Made by a program: the position numbers and the translations under genes | Notes under the pieces: generated by a model | Told to the model about the DNA's origin: nothing | Seen by the model: the letters and a program-made list of their open reading frames with translations, nothing else | Databases searched by the model: none | Assembly: GCF_039023475.1 (NCBI RefSeq) | Contig: NZ_JBCHVB010000003.1 | Coordinates: 310,001-374,000, forward strand | Reading direction: 5' to 3' | DNA: 64,000 nt | Origin: Erwinia sp039023475 | GTDB lineage: Bacteria; Pseudomonadota; Gammaproteobacteria; Enterobacterales; Enterobacteriaceae | Shown here: piece by piece, positions 52,984 to 61,566 of the stretch | Numbering within the stretch: the first letter of the stretch is position 1 | Layout of the letters: every line of letters begins with the position of its first letter

Positions 52984-53970
52984 TTAGTAGACAGGGGTTA
53001 ACCAATGATTAAAAACGTTTAACTCCCCACGAACTGACTGTTCATACAGTCCCTTAATAGTCATTGATATACTGTGAGTATCCATACTGTTAAGTTTGTG
53101 GTGATCAATCTGACTAACTGGGGATATCTCGACCCCCGTACCTGTTAAAAAACATTCATCAGCAGTCAAAAGTTCTGACGGTAAGATGTCCCGTGCTTCT
53201 ACTTTCAGGTCAAGATAGTTTGTCGCAAGCGTAATTACAGTGTCACGCGTGATCCCTTCGAGAATATGTGCTGTAGTGGGGGGTGTTATCAGCTTCCCAT
53301 TTTTGACCATAAAAACATTCGATGTGGTTGCTTCTGCAACATAACCATGACCATTTAGCATAATGGCATCGTCATATCCGCCACGTTGAGCAGCTTCCAT
53401 TGCCAGGGCTGAATTAACGTAACTTCCTGTAATTTTAGCTCTTGCAGGAATAGAGTTGTCGGCAACACGACGCCAGCCTGAAATAGTGCAGGCTATACCG
53501 CCCTCTTTAATATAAGAGCTCATATTGAGGCTGTTCACTGATAATCCGCTACTGACACCAGAGAGTTTCACGCCAAAGCCACTGCCAGGTAAAAGATGGT
53601 GCTTATACGCAATAGGTCTGATGTAACAGTCATTTCTGGTTTTATTTCTCGCCAGGAGTGATACTATCAATTTTTTTAACACCTGATGTTCAGGAAGATC
53701 ATTAATTAACAGTAGTGATGCTGACTGGCAAAGCCGATTAATATGATCATCTAATCGGAAAATATTTACCTCCCCATCAGAATCATGTGTATAGCCACGA
53801 ATGCCTTCGAATACAGCGGTTCCGTAATTAAATGCTTGTGTCGTAATAGGTAAAACGGCTAGATCGGATTCAATGAACTCGCCATTGAGGTAACTCCATC
53901 GGTGGTGTGCTGGTTTTATTTCACTGATTTCGCTGATTTCACTAATTTTATTGGGGTAAGCAACGTTCAT
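52984..53970 (-). CDS. Class IV PLP aminotransferase, IlvE-like
   Basis: A 328-residue fold-type IV aminotransferase. The Schiff-base Lys179 is in ARAKITGSYVNSALA, and the downstream VAEATTSNVFMVKNG with Glu213 holds the PLP ring. AFNYGTAVFEGIRGY and CYIRPIAYK are branched-chain-aminotransferase landmarks. Next to a prephenate decarboxylase homologue it probably aminates the dihydro-aromatic keto acid; branched-chain or D-amino-acid activity remains possible. The N-terminus contains a small in-frame repeat, ISEISEISE. Its ATG overlaps the ligase stop codon in TAATG. Confidence 0.88.
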   Translation of the reverse strand: MNVAYPNKISEISEISEIKPAHHRWSYLNGEFIESDLAVLPITTQAFNYGTAVFEGIRGYTHDSDGEVNIFRLDDHINRLCQSASLLLINDLPEHQVLKKLIVSLLARNKTRNDCYIRPIAYKHHLLPGSGFGVKLSGVSSGLSVNSLNMSSYIKEGGIACTISGWRRVADNSIPARAKITGSYVNSALAMEAAQRGGYDDAIMLNGHGYVAEATTSNVFMVKNGKLITPPTTAHILEGITRDTVITLATNYLDLKVEARDILPSELLTADECFLTGTGVEISPVSQIDHHKLNSMDTHSISMTIKGLYEQSVRGELNVFNHWLTPVY

Positions 53971-55379
53971 TATTGGAACCCCCGATTGATCAATGCAAGA
54001 GCTGCTTCACGATCACTATTGTCGGCTGCGGGCCGCAAATCGTGGATACGTGCCGCCTTCCAACTGACCATAGCCGAAGTTGCAGTTACGCTACTTGTTT
54101 CTCCAGTAATAAGATTTACTTTGACGCCTGTAATCGTCTGCTCTATATGCGTCCTAACGTCCTTAAGTACCGGAGAGATATCTAATTCCTTATTAAACAT
54201 CTCAACCGTGATATTAAGAGCATCGATACCTTCGCTTCTGTCGATTTGAATAGCATAGTCCAGGCAGCCTTTCAGCCGTTCAAGAAGTGCCGCCTCTAAA
54301 TCCCAGGCGCAGTAAGCTGTACCATTGAGGGTTAGGACATCACGCACGCGGCCGATGGGCACTATTTTTTGACTGCCATCAGGCATGTAAGTCGAGCGCA
54401 CAATGTCACCGGTACGGTAACGAATAAGCGGCTTCTGCCCCTTATAGAGATGCGTTATGACCAACTCGCCGGTAACCTGCCCCTTTTTTACGTCATAGCC
54501 TGTACCGCTGGAAGGATCAATAATCTCGTAATAGTTGTTTAGAGGGATTGTATAAAGGTTACTGTCTTTTGCACAGACGGCAAGAATAGATGATTCCTGA
54601 GAGGCATACATACAGCTATAGACATGTGCGCCCCATACCTCACCAATGTTCCTTAATAGCGATGGAGTTGTTAGTTCACCAATCGTGAGGATCAAACTTA
54701 CACTTGTATCGGACGGATTCTGCCCCGTATTTTTAAGAAATCGAGCAACAGAAATAGCTACTGCTGGCGTGCAGACTAGTGCGGTTATTTTTAGTTCATT
54801 GATCAATGCCATGACTCGTTTCATTCCCACTACAGGTGAACGAGGCCACATTTTCACAACGCTGTAACCAAGGCTGCGAAATACATCTTCAAATGTATCA
54901 CCTGTTGAATGAAGTTCACTTGGTCCCATTACCCCCACAATATGATTTGAACCATGCAGTTTAAATATATCCCGATAATTAATAATAAGAGGGGTATTGT
55001 TATGGATTGAATCAGTCTCATTACGGGGGCAAGGTGTCGGCTTCCCAGTCGTACCTGTTGTTTCATAATAAATCCAGCTTTGGTCAAGTGGCGCGGATGC
55101 TAATGATGCGCCATATTTTCTCAGATCATCTTTGGTCGTAAATGGAAGCGCGTATAATCCATTTGTCGACAATGATTCAATGTCTTTAGGGGACAAGTTT
55201 TTTAAATGTTCGCGATAGAATGGAGAGTTTTTAGAAACATGCCGAACAATTTCCCGGAGATTATTATTTTGATGAGTTTGAAGCTGATCTAAACCAATAT
55301 CCCCTGCGTTAAAATTACAATGTTGACGATAAACTTTTTTTGCTTGCTTTATCACTTCATCTTTAAAAATAGCATGCAT
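53970..55379 (-). CDS. Adenylate-forming ligase, phenylacetate-CoA-ligase (PaaK)-like
   Basis: A 469-residue member of the PaaK branch of ANL enzymes. The nucleotide loop YETTGTTGKPTP begins at about residue 105. A core A5-type segment is seen in SCMYASQESS, RYRTGDIV at about 320-327 carries the ribose-binding Asp, and IGRVRDVLTLNG marks the hinge before the small C-terminal domain. Related enzymes activate aromatic acids to CoA thioesters or stay at the acyl-adenylate, as in phenazine tailoring. The substrate is unknown; there is no carrier protein in the cluster. The internal ATG preceded by GGAAGG is preferred to an ATG 14 codons upstream. Confidence 0.87.
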   Translation of the reverse strand: MHAIFKDEVIKQAKKVYRQHCNFNAGDIGLDQLQTHQNNNLREIVRHVSKNSPFYREHLKNLSPKDIESLSTNGLYALPFTTKDDLRKYGASLASAPLDQSWIYYETTGTTGKPTPCPRNETDSIHNNTPLIINYRDIFKLHGSNHIVGVMGPSELHSTGDTFEDVFRSLGYSVVKMWPRSPVVGMKRVMALINELKITALVCTPAVAISVARFLKNTGQNPSDTSVSLILTIGELTTPSLLRNIGEVWGAHVYSCMYASQESSILAVCAKDSNLYTIPLNNYYEIIDPSSGTGYDVKKGQVTGELVITHLYKGQKPLIRYRTGDIVRSTYMPDGSQKIVPIGRVRDVLTLNGTAYCAWDLEAALLERLKGCLDYAIQIDRSEGIDALNITVEMFNKELDISPVLKDVRTHIEQTITGVKVNLITGETSSVTATSAMVSWKAARIHDLRPAADNSDREAALALINRGFQ

Positions 55380-55481
55380 ATAGCCTTCCTTATCTAAAAA
55401 GGTTTCGAGTTGAATACCCATGTTTACGGAGGAGAAATCAGAAGCATATCCACTATTGACTTAGTGGTTCTTCATGGTGAA

Positions 55482-55904
55482 TTATTTGTAGAGTGGTAGG
55501 TTTCCGGTCATTCTTGTCACTTTCTTTTTAGGTCCAATAACGCCAATTGCTATCAGTTCAATATTACCACTGTTTGTTGAAGATATTTTTTCGCCGTACT
55601 CTTCATACGTCTTACATGACTGCGCCAGTGCACTAAATGGCATAAAATAAATGTCATCATCATTTTCTGCATTAGTCTGTATTTCATGCAGGTATTCACC
55701 TGACGCCAGAAGAATAGGAAGCGGACTGTAAATTACGCCAGGATAATTGACTCCGTCAAGACTTTGCATGTCTGGGCCAACGAGGTTTTCAACTGTACGT
55801 CCAAAACTGATTCCAATGACGCTTGCCGCATTCATAGCAAGACCTGCTGGCAGATCTTTATCAACAATGATCTTACAGCGATGTTGGTTGGCATCAAATT
55901 TCAT
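55482..55904 (-). CDS. DUF2000-family protein
   Basis: A 140-residue protein. The opening CKIIVDKDLPAGLAMNAASVIGISFGR and YSPLPILLAS are those of DUF2000, whose fold is said to resemble peptidyl-tRNA hydrolase 2; no reaction is established. AGGA lies eight bases before the ATG; a TTG two codons earlier is a less likely start. It is separated from the ligase by about 100 bases and from the Dabb gene by 29, and is probably in the same transcript. Its presence in a biosynthetic cluster makes a catalytic role plausible but unproved. Confidence 0.72.
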   Translation of the reverse strand: MKFDANQHRCKIIVDKDLPAGLAMNAASVIGISFGRTVENLVGPDMQSLDGVNYPGVIYSPLPILLASGEYLHEIQTNAENDDDIYFMPFSALAQSCKTYEEYGEKISSTNSGNIELIAIGVIGPKKKVTRMTGNLPLYK

Positions 55905-55933
55905 CTTCAATCCTTAATTCCATAGGGGTTGTT

Positions 55934-56290
55934 TCAATGGGTATTGGTGATTTTATTTAATGCAGATAGTAACCCACTCTTCTGTGTGAAATTATTGGTT
56001 ATTTCAATGTCAATAACCTTCCAATCCGCGATGAATTTCCATTTTATTACCCCTTCCTGGTGGTTCGGGTGGATAATATAAGCATTAAGATCTTCAATAT
56101 TTTCAAACAGACCAATCACCACAAAATCCGCAGCAATATCTCGCTTTGTGATATTTCTGCCGCAGCTCCATCCTTTTATTTCATCAATATAGTTTGGGTG
56201 GGCACGTGTTGCTCTTTCTGCATCAATGGCTTCCAGGGATGACCAGCTCCATGGGCTCCTGAACGTAAACATGACGATATGCATTAACAT
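55934..56290 (-). CDS. Dabb-family (stress-responsive alpha-beta barrel) protein
   Basis: A protein of about 118 residues with the Dabb opening MLMHIVMFTFRSPWSW and a later FVVIGLFENIEDLNAYIIHPNH, the helix and strand that complete the ferredoxin-like half of the dimeric barrel. In plants the related olivetolic acid cyclase uses this fold for a ring-closing aldol reaction, so a small-molecule isomerase or cyclase role here is imaginable. The start is uncertain: the ATG given fits the family, but an ATG at 56311 is in frame. It is the first gene of the cluster, facing the divergent regulator. Confidence 0.7.
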   Translation of the reverse strand: MLMHIVMFTFRSPWSWSSLEAIDAERATRAHPNYIDEIKGWSCGRNITKRDIAADFVVIGLFENIEDLNAYIIHPNHQEGVIKWKFIADWKVIDIEITNNFTQKSGLLSALNKITNTH

Positions 56291-56453
56291 ATGATTTAGT
56301 TGTTCCCTCATGATGTTTGTAATAACTCATCGAAAAAGTAAACACATTATGCAGCAGCTAAATGGGAATTTGTTACCTATATCATTTACTTATTTCGGGT
56401 TTTTAGGTAAGAATTCCCTATTAGTGCTTTCAAATAGAAAGGAGTTTTCACCT

Positions 56454-56927
56454 ATGGCGCTTAGTCCGACAGATATCAAGATCCTCCAACTTTTACAAGA
56501 CGATGCTCGTGTAACTAACCAGGTACTGGCGGAGAAGATAGGTATGTCAGCGTCTCCTTGCTGGCGAAAAGTGCGCAAGCTTGAGGAAGATGAAGTGATT
56601 CAGGGCTACCGGGCTGTCCTTGACCGTAAAAAAATTGGCCTGGGGGTGATGGTTTTCATTCGGGTAGCCATTGATAGCCACAGTGAAGCGGAGGCTAAAA
56701 AATTTGAAGAAGAAGTGACCGCGCTGGAAGAAGTAGTTTCCTGCTATAGCATCGGTGGGGATGCCGACTTTCTGCTACAAGTTGTAGCATCGGATCTGGA
56801 CTACTATGCTGATTTCGCAATGTCAGTTGTACGCAGGCTGCCGGGAATTAAAGAAATGCAGAGTATGTTTGTCCTTAAAGAAATTAAACCACTTGTCACT
56901 TATCCAATAAAAAGGCTGTCCGAATAG
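56454..56927 (+). CDS. Lrp/AsnC-family transcriptional regulator
   Basis: A 157-residue feast/famine regulator with an N-terminal winged HTH (about residues 4-60, LSPTDIKILQLLQDDARVTNQVLAEKIGMSASPCWRKVRKLE) and a C-terminal RAM effector domain (about 68-150, VVSCYSIGGDADFLLQVV). Such proteins respond to amino acids. It is divergent from the biosynthetic genes and separated from them by an AT-rich gap of about 160 bases, so it probably controls them in response to the pathway's amino acid product or precursor. The ATG has AAAGGAG nine bases upstream; the upstream extension of the frame is rejected. Confidence 0.9.
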   Translation: MALSPTDIKILQLLQDDARVTNQVLAEKIGMSASPCWRKVRKLEEDEVIQGYRAVLDRKKIGLGVMVFIRVAIDSHSEAEAKKFEEEVTALEEVVSCYSIGGDADFLLQVVASDLDYYADFAMSVVRRLPGIKEMQSMFVLKEIKPLVTYPIKRLSE

Positions 56928-57039
56928 GCCACAGTCGCCTGGGTGGTCATGAGCGGAACCATCAACTCTGTCTGAACAAAACTGACCGATTACGGACACC
57001 ATCCCGGGCATTCACAGCTGATGAACATACTATTCGGAT

Positions 57040-57612
57040 ATTCAATTTTGGATATCCAGTGCTCGCTTTGTGAGCGTCCAGCAAGGGACGTATTGACAGG
57101 ATGATCTGGAGATTACTTGTCGGGCAGGATGATGTGTCAGGGCAGCAGTTCGCCAACGCGATTGACGGGCCAGTCGGTGGTCACCTACAACACATGAAGA
57201 AGATAGCGTTCAGGGTCGACGCCGTTCAGACGTTAGCTCCCGATTAACCCGTAGAGCTGCGTGCTACGATAGCCGCCGTGATCGGAGCCGAAGAACAGGG
57301 AGTATTTCCGACCCAGACTCAATGTCCGCAGCGCGTTTTCAGCAAAGTTGTGGTCTGCCTTCGCCCAGCCGTCAATGTCATGGTATTTCAGTGCCTCCGA
57401 CTGATTGAGCGTATACGCGAACGCTTTCGCCAGCTTTGAGTGTCGGGAAATTGGTTTCAATTTCACACGTAGCCGTTATTCCAGCGCGTTCAGCAGCGGC
57501 ACCGTTTTCATGGCGGATGGTCGGTCGTTCCGCTGCGCTTTTATCCCGGCTTTCGCCTTCGATACCGTACAGCTCCCTGATGCACCTCAGTGCTTCACAC
57601 TATCATCGAACT
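57040..57612 (-). pseudogene. IS66-family transposase (TnpC) remnant
   Basis: Read on the minus strand, several frames together give the C-terminal third of an IS66 TnpC: IRELYGIEGESRDKSAAERP, then HSKLAKAFAYTLNQSEALKY, WAKADHNFAENALRTLSLGRKYSLFFGSDHGGYRSTQLYGL, NGVDPERYL and DWPVNRVGELLP. Homology jumps between frames and stop codons interrupt it, and the N-terminal two thirds and the other IS66 genes are missing. It marks decayed mobile DNA between the biosynthetic cluster and tRNA-Asn. No terminal inverted repeat was found. The stretches on either side, 56928-57039 and 57613-57736, hold no recognisable gene. Confidence 0.82.
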
Positions 57613-57736
57613 AATCTGACCCCAAATTTGGCAACCAATTTTTGCGGATGCAGGGGGTAAAATCAAAATACATCGAGAAGATTTTCACGCTAACTTGTGG
57701 AATCAAAATTGTATAAGGATTTGCAAAGCAGCAATG

Positions 57737-57774
57737 CAAAAAGCCCGCTCAGGTTTCCCTGAGCGGGCTTTTCA
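57737..57774 (-). terminator. Terminator of tRNA-Asn
   Basis: AAAGCCCGCTCAGG and CCTGAGCGGGCTTTT form a strong hairpin just beyond the tRNA 3' end, ending in Ts on the minus strand. Confidence 0.88.
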
Positions 57775-57778
57775 AATT

Positions 57779-57854
57779 TGGCTCCTCTGACTGGACTCGA
57801 ACCAGTGACATACGGATTAACAGTCCGCCGTTCTACCGACTGAACTACAGAGGA
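57779..57854 (-). tRNA. tRNA-Asn (anticodon GUU)
   Basis: Read on the minus strand it is a 76-base cloverleaf beginning TCCTCTGTAGTTCAGTCGG and ending with an encoded CCA. The anticodon loop is CTGTTAA with anticodon GTT, the T arm is CTGGTTCGAGTCCAG, and the acceptor stem is TCCTCTG/CAGAGGA. The 3' end points towards the IS66 remnant and biosynthetic cluster, the side on which integrating islands use tRNA-Asn genes in enterobacteria. Confidence 0.98.
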
Positions 57855-58146
57855 ATCGTTGGAACGGGGCGCATAATATCCAGCGGGGTGCCGGATGTCA
57901 AAGCCTGTTTGCGGCTTTTTAGCTGACTGCTGAATAAATCAGCATTTCAGCGCTGTTTTGATCAAAAGGGGGTTTTTCTTACCCGCTTCGCTTCTGGAAC
58001 ACTGCCCGCAGGCTGCGCTGCCATAATGCCGCGCGTTGCAGCCAGTTTCGTCATAATGATCACGTTTATTTCATTTTCACGTTGTGGCAGGTGATTATGA
58101 AATATACGTTCCTCTAATCCGCAACCTAAACCCGCAGGGAACTCCT

Positions 58147-59268
58147 ATGAACAAGGTCAGAATCGGGCTGATTGGCACCGGCTATATCGGGCGCTGTCAC
58201 GCTATTGCTTACGCTCAGGCCGCCACCGTATTCTCTCTCAAAGGCGAAATCGTGCGTGAGATGGTGGCGGAGGTGAATCTGGACGTGGCGAAGGCGCAGG
58301 CTGCCGCGCTGGGGTTCGCGCGCGCCACGGGCGACTGGCGCGAGCTGGTGGCCGATCCGGATATTGATGTGGTCGACATCTGCGCGCCTAATTTTCTGCA
58401 TAAGACGATGGCGCTTGAGGCAATTCGCCATGGCAAGCACGTCTATTCGGAGAAACCGCTGGCGCTGGACGTGGCGGATGCGCAGGAGATGACGCGGGCG
58501 GCGGAAAAGGCGGGGGTGAAAACGCTGGTCGGCTTCAACTATATGAAAAACCCCACCAGCCAGCTGGCGAAAGAGATCGTTGTCCGTGGCGAAATCGGCG
58601 AGGTGGTGCACTTCTACGGCACCCATAATGAAGATTATCTGGCGGACCCGCGGACGCCGCTGGACTGGCACTGCCAGAAAGCGCTGGCGGGCCTGGGGGC
58701 GCTGGGCGATTTGGGCGCGCATATTATCAATATGGCGCATTATCTGGTGGGCAATATCAGTGAGGTTTCCGGCGATATGCTGACGGCCATCCGGCAGCGG
58801 CCCGACCCGGCGGACCCGCGTAAAATGCGTGAAGTTGAAAATGAAGACCAGGCGAGCGCGCTGCTGCGGTTTGAAAACGGCGCGCATGGCGTGATTGAAA
58901 CCTCACGTATCGCCTGCGGCAGTAAAATGGGGCTGACCTACGTGGTCACCGGTACCAAAGGCGCTATCCGCTATACCCAGGAGCGGATGGCGGAGCTGGC
59001 GCTCTATCAGCATAACGATCCCGCAGGGCGACAGGGCTTTAAAACAATCCTGACCGGACCGGCGCATCCCGACTATGCGGCGTTCTGCGTTTCCGCCGGG
59101 CACGGCATCGGCTTTAACGATCAGAAAACCGTGGAGATCCGCGATCTGATTAATGGCGTTGCGGCGGGCGATCCTATGTGGCCCGACTTTGCCGAGGGTC
59201 TGCGGGTGTCGCGGGTGCTGGAAGCCATTGCGCTTTCGGCACGGGAGCGCTGCTGGAGAGAGGTGTGA
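58147..59268 (+). CDS. Gfo/Idh/MocA-family oxidoreductase
   Basis: A 373-residue NAD(P)-dependent dehydrogenase. The Rossmann loop IGLIGTGYIGRCHA lies near the N-terminus, with the family motif SEKPLALDVADA, where the Lys is catalytic, near residue 99. The C-terminal domain has GALGDLGAHIINMAHYLVG with the Asp/His pair. Members act on sugars and inositol. No transporter or regulator adjoins it, so the substrate is unknown. The ATG preceded by AGGGA is chosen; an in-frame start 21 codons upstream lacks a site. It converges on amn with a 99-base gap. Confidence 0.85.
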   Translation: MNKVRIGLIGTGYIGRCHAIAYAQAATVFSLKGEIVREMVAEVNLDVAKAQAAALGFARATGDWRELVADPDIDVVDICAPNFLHKTMALEAIRHGKHVYSEKPLALDVADAQEMTRAAEKAGVKTLVGFNYMKNPTSQLAKEIVVRGEIGEVVHFYGTHNEDYLADPRTPLDWHCQKALAGLGALGDLGAHIINMAHYLVGNISEVSGDMLTAIRQRPDPADPRKMREVENEDQASALLRFENGAHGVIETSRIACGSKMGLTYVVTGTKGAIRYTQERMAELALYQHNDPAGRQGFKTILTGPAHPDYAAFCVSAGHGIGFNDQKTVEIRDLINGVAAGDPMWPDFAEGLRVSRVLEAIALSARERCWREV

Positions 59269-59367
59269 GGTGAAGGGTCTGACCGGAGAGCAGGCGCAAA
59301 TCGTACGCTTTCTCTCCAGCCAGGAGCCAGCCCGCAGGCGACGGCGCGCCCGGCTTAATGGAATGGC

Positions 59368-60828
59368 TTAACGGAACGGCGGCTCATTAAAGGTCCGCAG
59401 CTTACGCGAGTGCAGGCGGTCGCCTTCCGCACGCAGCAGGTCGATAGCGCAAATTCCGATCTGTAAATGTTCAGATATCGCCCCTTCATAGAAGCGGTTT
59501 GCCTGTCCCGGCAGCTTGATTTCGCCGTGCAGCGGTTTATCTGAAACGCACAGCAGGGTGCCATAGGGGACGCGGAAGCGGTAGCCCTGTGCGGCAATGG
59601 TGGCGCTTTCCATATCCACGGCCACCGCCCGGCTGAGGTTAAAGCGCAGCGCGGAGGCGGCGTAGCGCAGTTCCCAGTTGCGGTCATCGGTAGTGACGAC
59701 CGTACCGGTGCGCAGCCGCTGTTTGACCTTCTCTCCCGGCATGCCGCTGACCAGACGGGTGGCGTCATAAAGCGCACGCTGAACTTCGGCGATGCTCGGC
59801 ACGGGGATGTCCGGCGGCAGTACCGCGTCAAGCACATGGTCGTCGCGCAGATAGGCGTGGGCCAGCACGTAGTCGCCAATCGACTGGCTTTCACGCAGCC
59901 CGCCGCAGTGGCCGATCATCAGCCAGGTATGGGGGCGCAGAACGGCCAGGTGATCGCAGATAGTCTTGGCGTTGGAAGGCCCGACGCCGATGTTGATCAG
60001 GGTGATCCCCTGGCCATTTTTAGCGATAAGGTGCCAGGCGGGCATCTGATGGTTTTTCCACGCCAGGCCGGAGATCGTCTCCTGCGGATTTTCCGTTTCG
60101 GCGGTCACCAGTACGCTGCCCGCACAGGAAAGGGCCTCATAAGGGGAGTCCGGATCGGCAATCTGCTCGCAGCCCCAGCGTACAAATTCATCCACATAGC
60201 GCGTGTAGTTGGTGAACAGCACATACGCCTGAAAATGTTCAACGGGCGTGCCGGTATAGTGACGCAGGCGGGCCAGCGAGAAGTCCGTGCGCAGCGCATC
60301 AAAGTGCGAAAGCGGGAAGCGCTCGCCGGGCTGATAAAGTCCGTCGGCGTTCTCATCACCGATCCGGGCGAGTTCGGTGGTGGGGAAGTGGGCGGCCAGT
60401 CCGGCGCTCATGGTGCGGTCAAGCGCCAGGCTTAAACCATCAATCACGTAAGGAAAGGGGATCTCCTGGCCGGAAGGTCGAACCTCAAGGCTGACCGGAT
60501 ATTCGCTGGCCAGCATCTCAAGCTGCTCGGTCAGATAGTGGCGAAACAGCGCCGGGCGGGTGACGGTGGTGGCATAGCTGCCGGGATGGGTAAAGCGCGC
60601 AAACGCCCGGGAAGTGCTTTCGCCAACGCTGTCGCCCAGCCAGCTGACGCGCAGCTCCGGGTAAACAAACAAACCTTTATCGCGCGCATCGGGGTCCGGC
60701 AGCGTACCGCTGCTGATATAGTGCGTAATCGCGTCCTGCAGCGCGGTGACCGCCTGTTCGTACAGAGAATCCAGTTTATCCAGCGCCTCTTCTACAGAGA
60801 GTCCCTGGGGGGCTGACGGCTGATTCAT
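59368..60828 (-). CDS. amn: AMP nucleosidase
   Basis: Hydrolyses AMP to adenine and ribose 5-phosphate in purine salvage. The 486-residue protein has the Amn N-terminal domain (about residues 1-170, GDSVGESTSRAFARFTHPG). A nucleoside-phosphorylase-like C-terminal domain follows (INIGVGPSNAKTICDHLAVLRPHTWLMIGHCGGL, VAVDMESATIAAQGYRFRVPYGTLLCVSDKPLHGEIK). It closely resembles E. coli Amn, which also lies near tRNA-Asn genes and yeeO. Confidence 0.96.
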   Translation of the reverse strand: MNQPSAPQGLSVEEALDKLDSLYEQAVTALQDAITHYISSGTLPDPDARDKGLFVYPELRVSWLGDSVGESTSRAFARFTHPGSYATTVTRPALFRHYLTEQLEMLASEYPVSLEVRPSGQEIPFPYVIDGLSLALDRTMSAGLAAHFPTTELARIGDENADGLYQPGERFPLSHFDALRTDFSLARLRHYTGTPVEHFQAYVLFTNYTRYVDEFVRWGCEQIADPDSPYEALSCAGSVLVTAETENPQETISGLAWKNHQMPAWHLIAKNGQGITLINIGVGPSNAKTICDHLAVLRPHTWLMIGHCGGLRESQSIGDYVLAHAYLRDDHVLDAVLPPDIPVPSIAEVQRALYDATRLVSGMPGEKVKQRLRTGTVVTTDDRNWELRYAASALRFNLSRAVAVDMESATIAAQGYRFRVPYGTLLCVSDKPLHGEIKLPGQANRFYEGAISEHLQIGICAIDLLRAEGDRLHSRKLRTFNEPPFR

Positions 60829-60957
60829 GCGATCTCCTTTGCTATTTTTATTGATTTCATTACAGCATGTTAGCCGAAATTACCGCCCTGTGCGCGGCGC
60901 GAACCCTTTTTATCATTTACCCCGGCAGGCGGACAGGGCCGGAACAGAGGAGCAGCA

Positions 60958-61545
60958 ATGGGCAACATGGGGATTATTGTCGTCGCTGCCGGCCAGGGGC
61001 TGCGCTTCACGCAGGCGGGCGGCAGGGGGAATAAGCTAGAGGCCGTTTTTGCGGATGAGCGTGGCAGAATGCGTCCGCTCTTTGTCCACACGCTCTCAGC
61101 CGCCCGGGAGAGTCAGCTTCCGCTGTGCGTGGTAACCAGGCCTGCGCAGCTGGCGATCCGCGACTACTGCCGGGAGGCGGGAATTCCGCTGGTGCTGGTG
61201 GAAAATAGCCGCCTTGGTGAGTCGATAGCGGCAGGCGTGCGCAGCATGAGCGACTGGCAGGGCTGGATCGTTCATCTGGCCGATATGCCTTTTGTTACCC
61301 CGTCCCTGTTTCAGCAGGTGGCAGAAAAGATAGTGGCAGAAGGGATTGTCAGGCCGCTCTGGCGGGGCAAACCGGGTCACCCGGTGGGCTTTGGACGCGA
61401 TACCTTTCCGGCGCTGAGTACGCTCACTGCGGAGGAGGGCGCGCGGGGGCTAATGAAACAGTTTCCCGTACGGACGTTTGACGTGGAGGATGAGGCGGCG
61501 ATCCGGGATATTGATCTGCCCTCTCATCTCCCGGGCGGGGGATAA
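60958..61545 (+). CDS. MobA-like nucleotidyltransferase, probable molybdopterin cytidylyltransferase (MocA type)
   Basis: A 195-residue NTP-transferase. The N-terminal IIVVAAGQGLRF replaces the usual LAAGxGxRxG loop; GNKLEAVF supplies the Lys and VHLADMPFVTPSLF the Asp of the metal site. KPGHPVGFGRDTFPALSTLTAEEGARGLM is the MocA/MobA C-terminal segment. MocA enzymes make the molybdopterin cytosine dinucleotide needed by xanthine-oxidase-family enzymes, and a Mo-hydroxylase operon converges on it directly, which supports this role. GGAG lies five bases before the ATG. The GQGLRFTQAGGRGNK spacing is longer than usual, so function is not certain. Confidence 0.78.
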   Translation: MGNMGIIVVAAGQGLRFTQAGGRGNKLEAVFADERGRMRPLFVHTLSAARESQLPLCVVTRPAQLAIRDYCREAGIPLVLVENSRLGESIAAGVRSMSDWQGWIVHLADMPFVTPSLFQQVAEKIVAEGIVRPLWRGKPGHPVGFGRDTFPALSTLTAEEGARGLMKQFPVRTFDVEDEAAIRDIDLPSHLPGGG

Positions 61546-61566
61546 GAGGGCAGCGATTAGGGTCGG

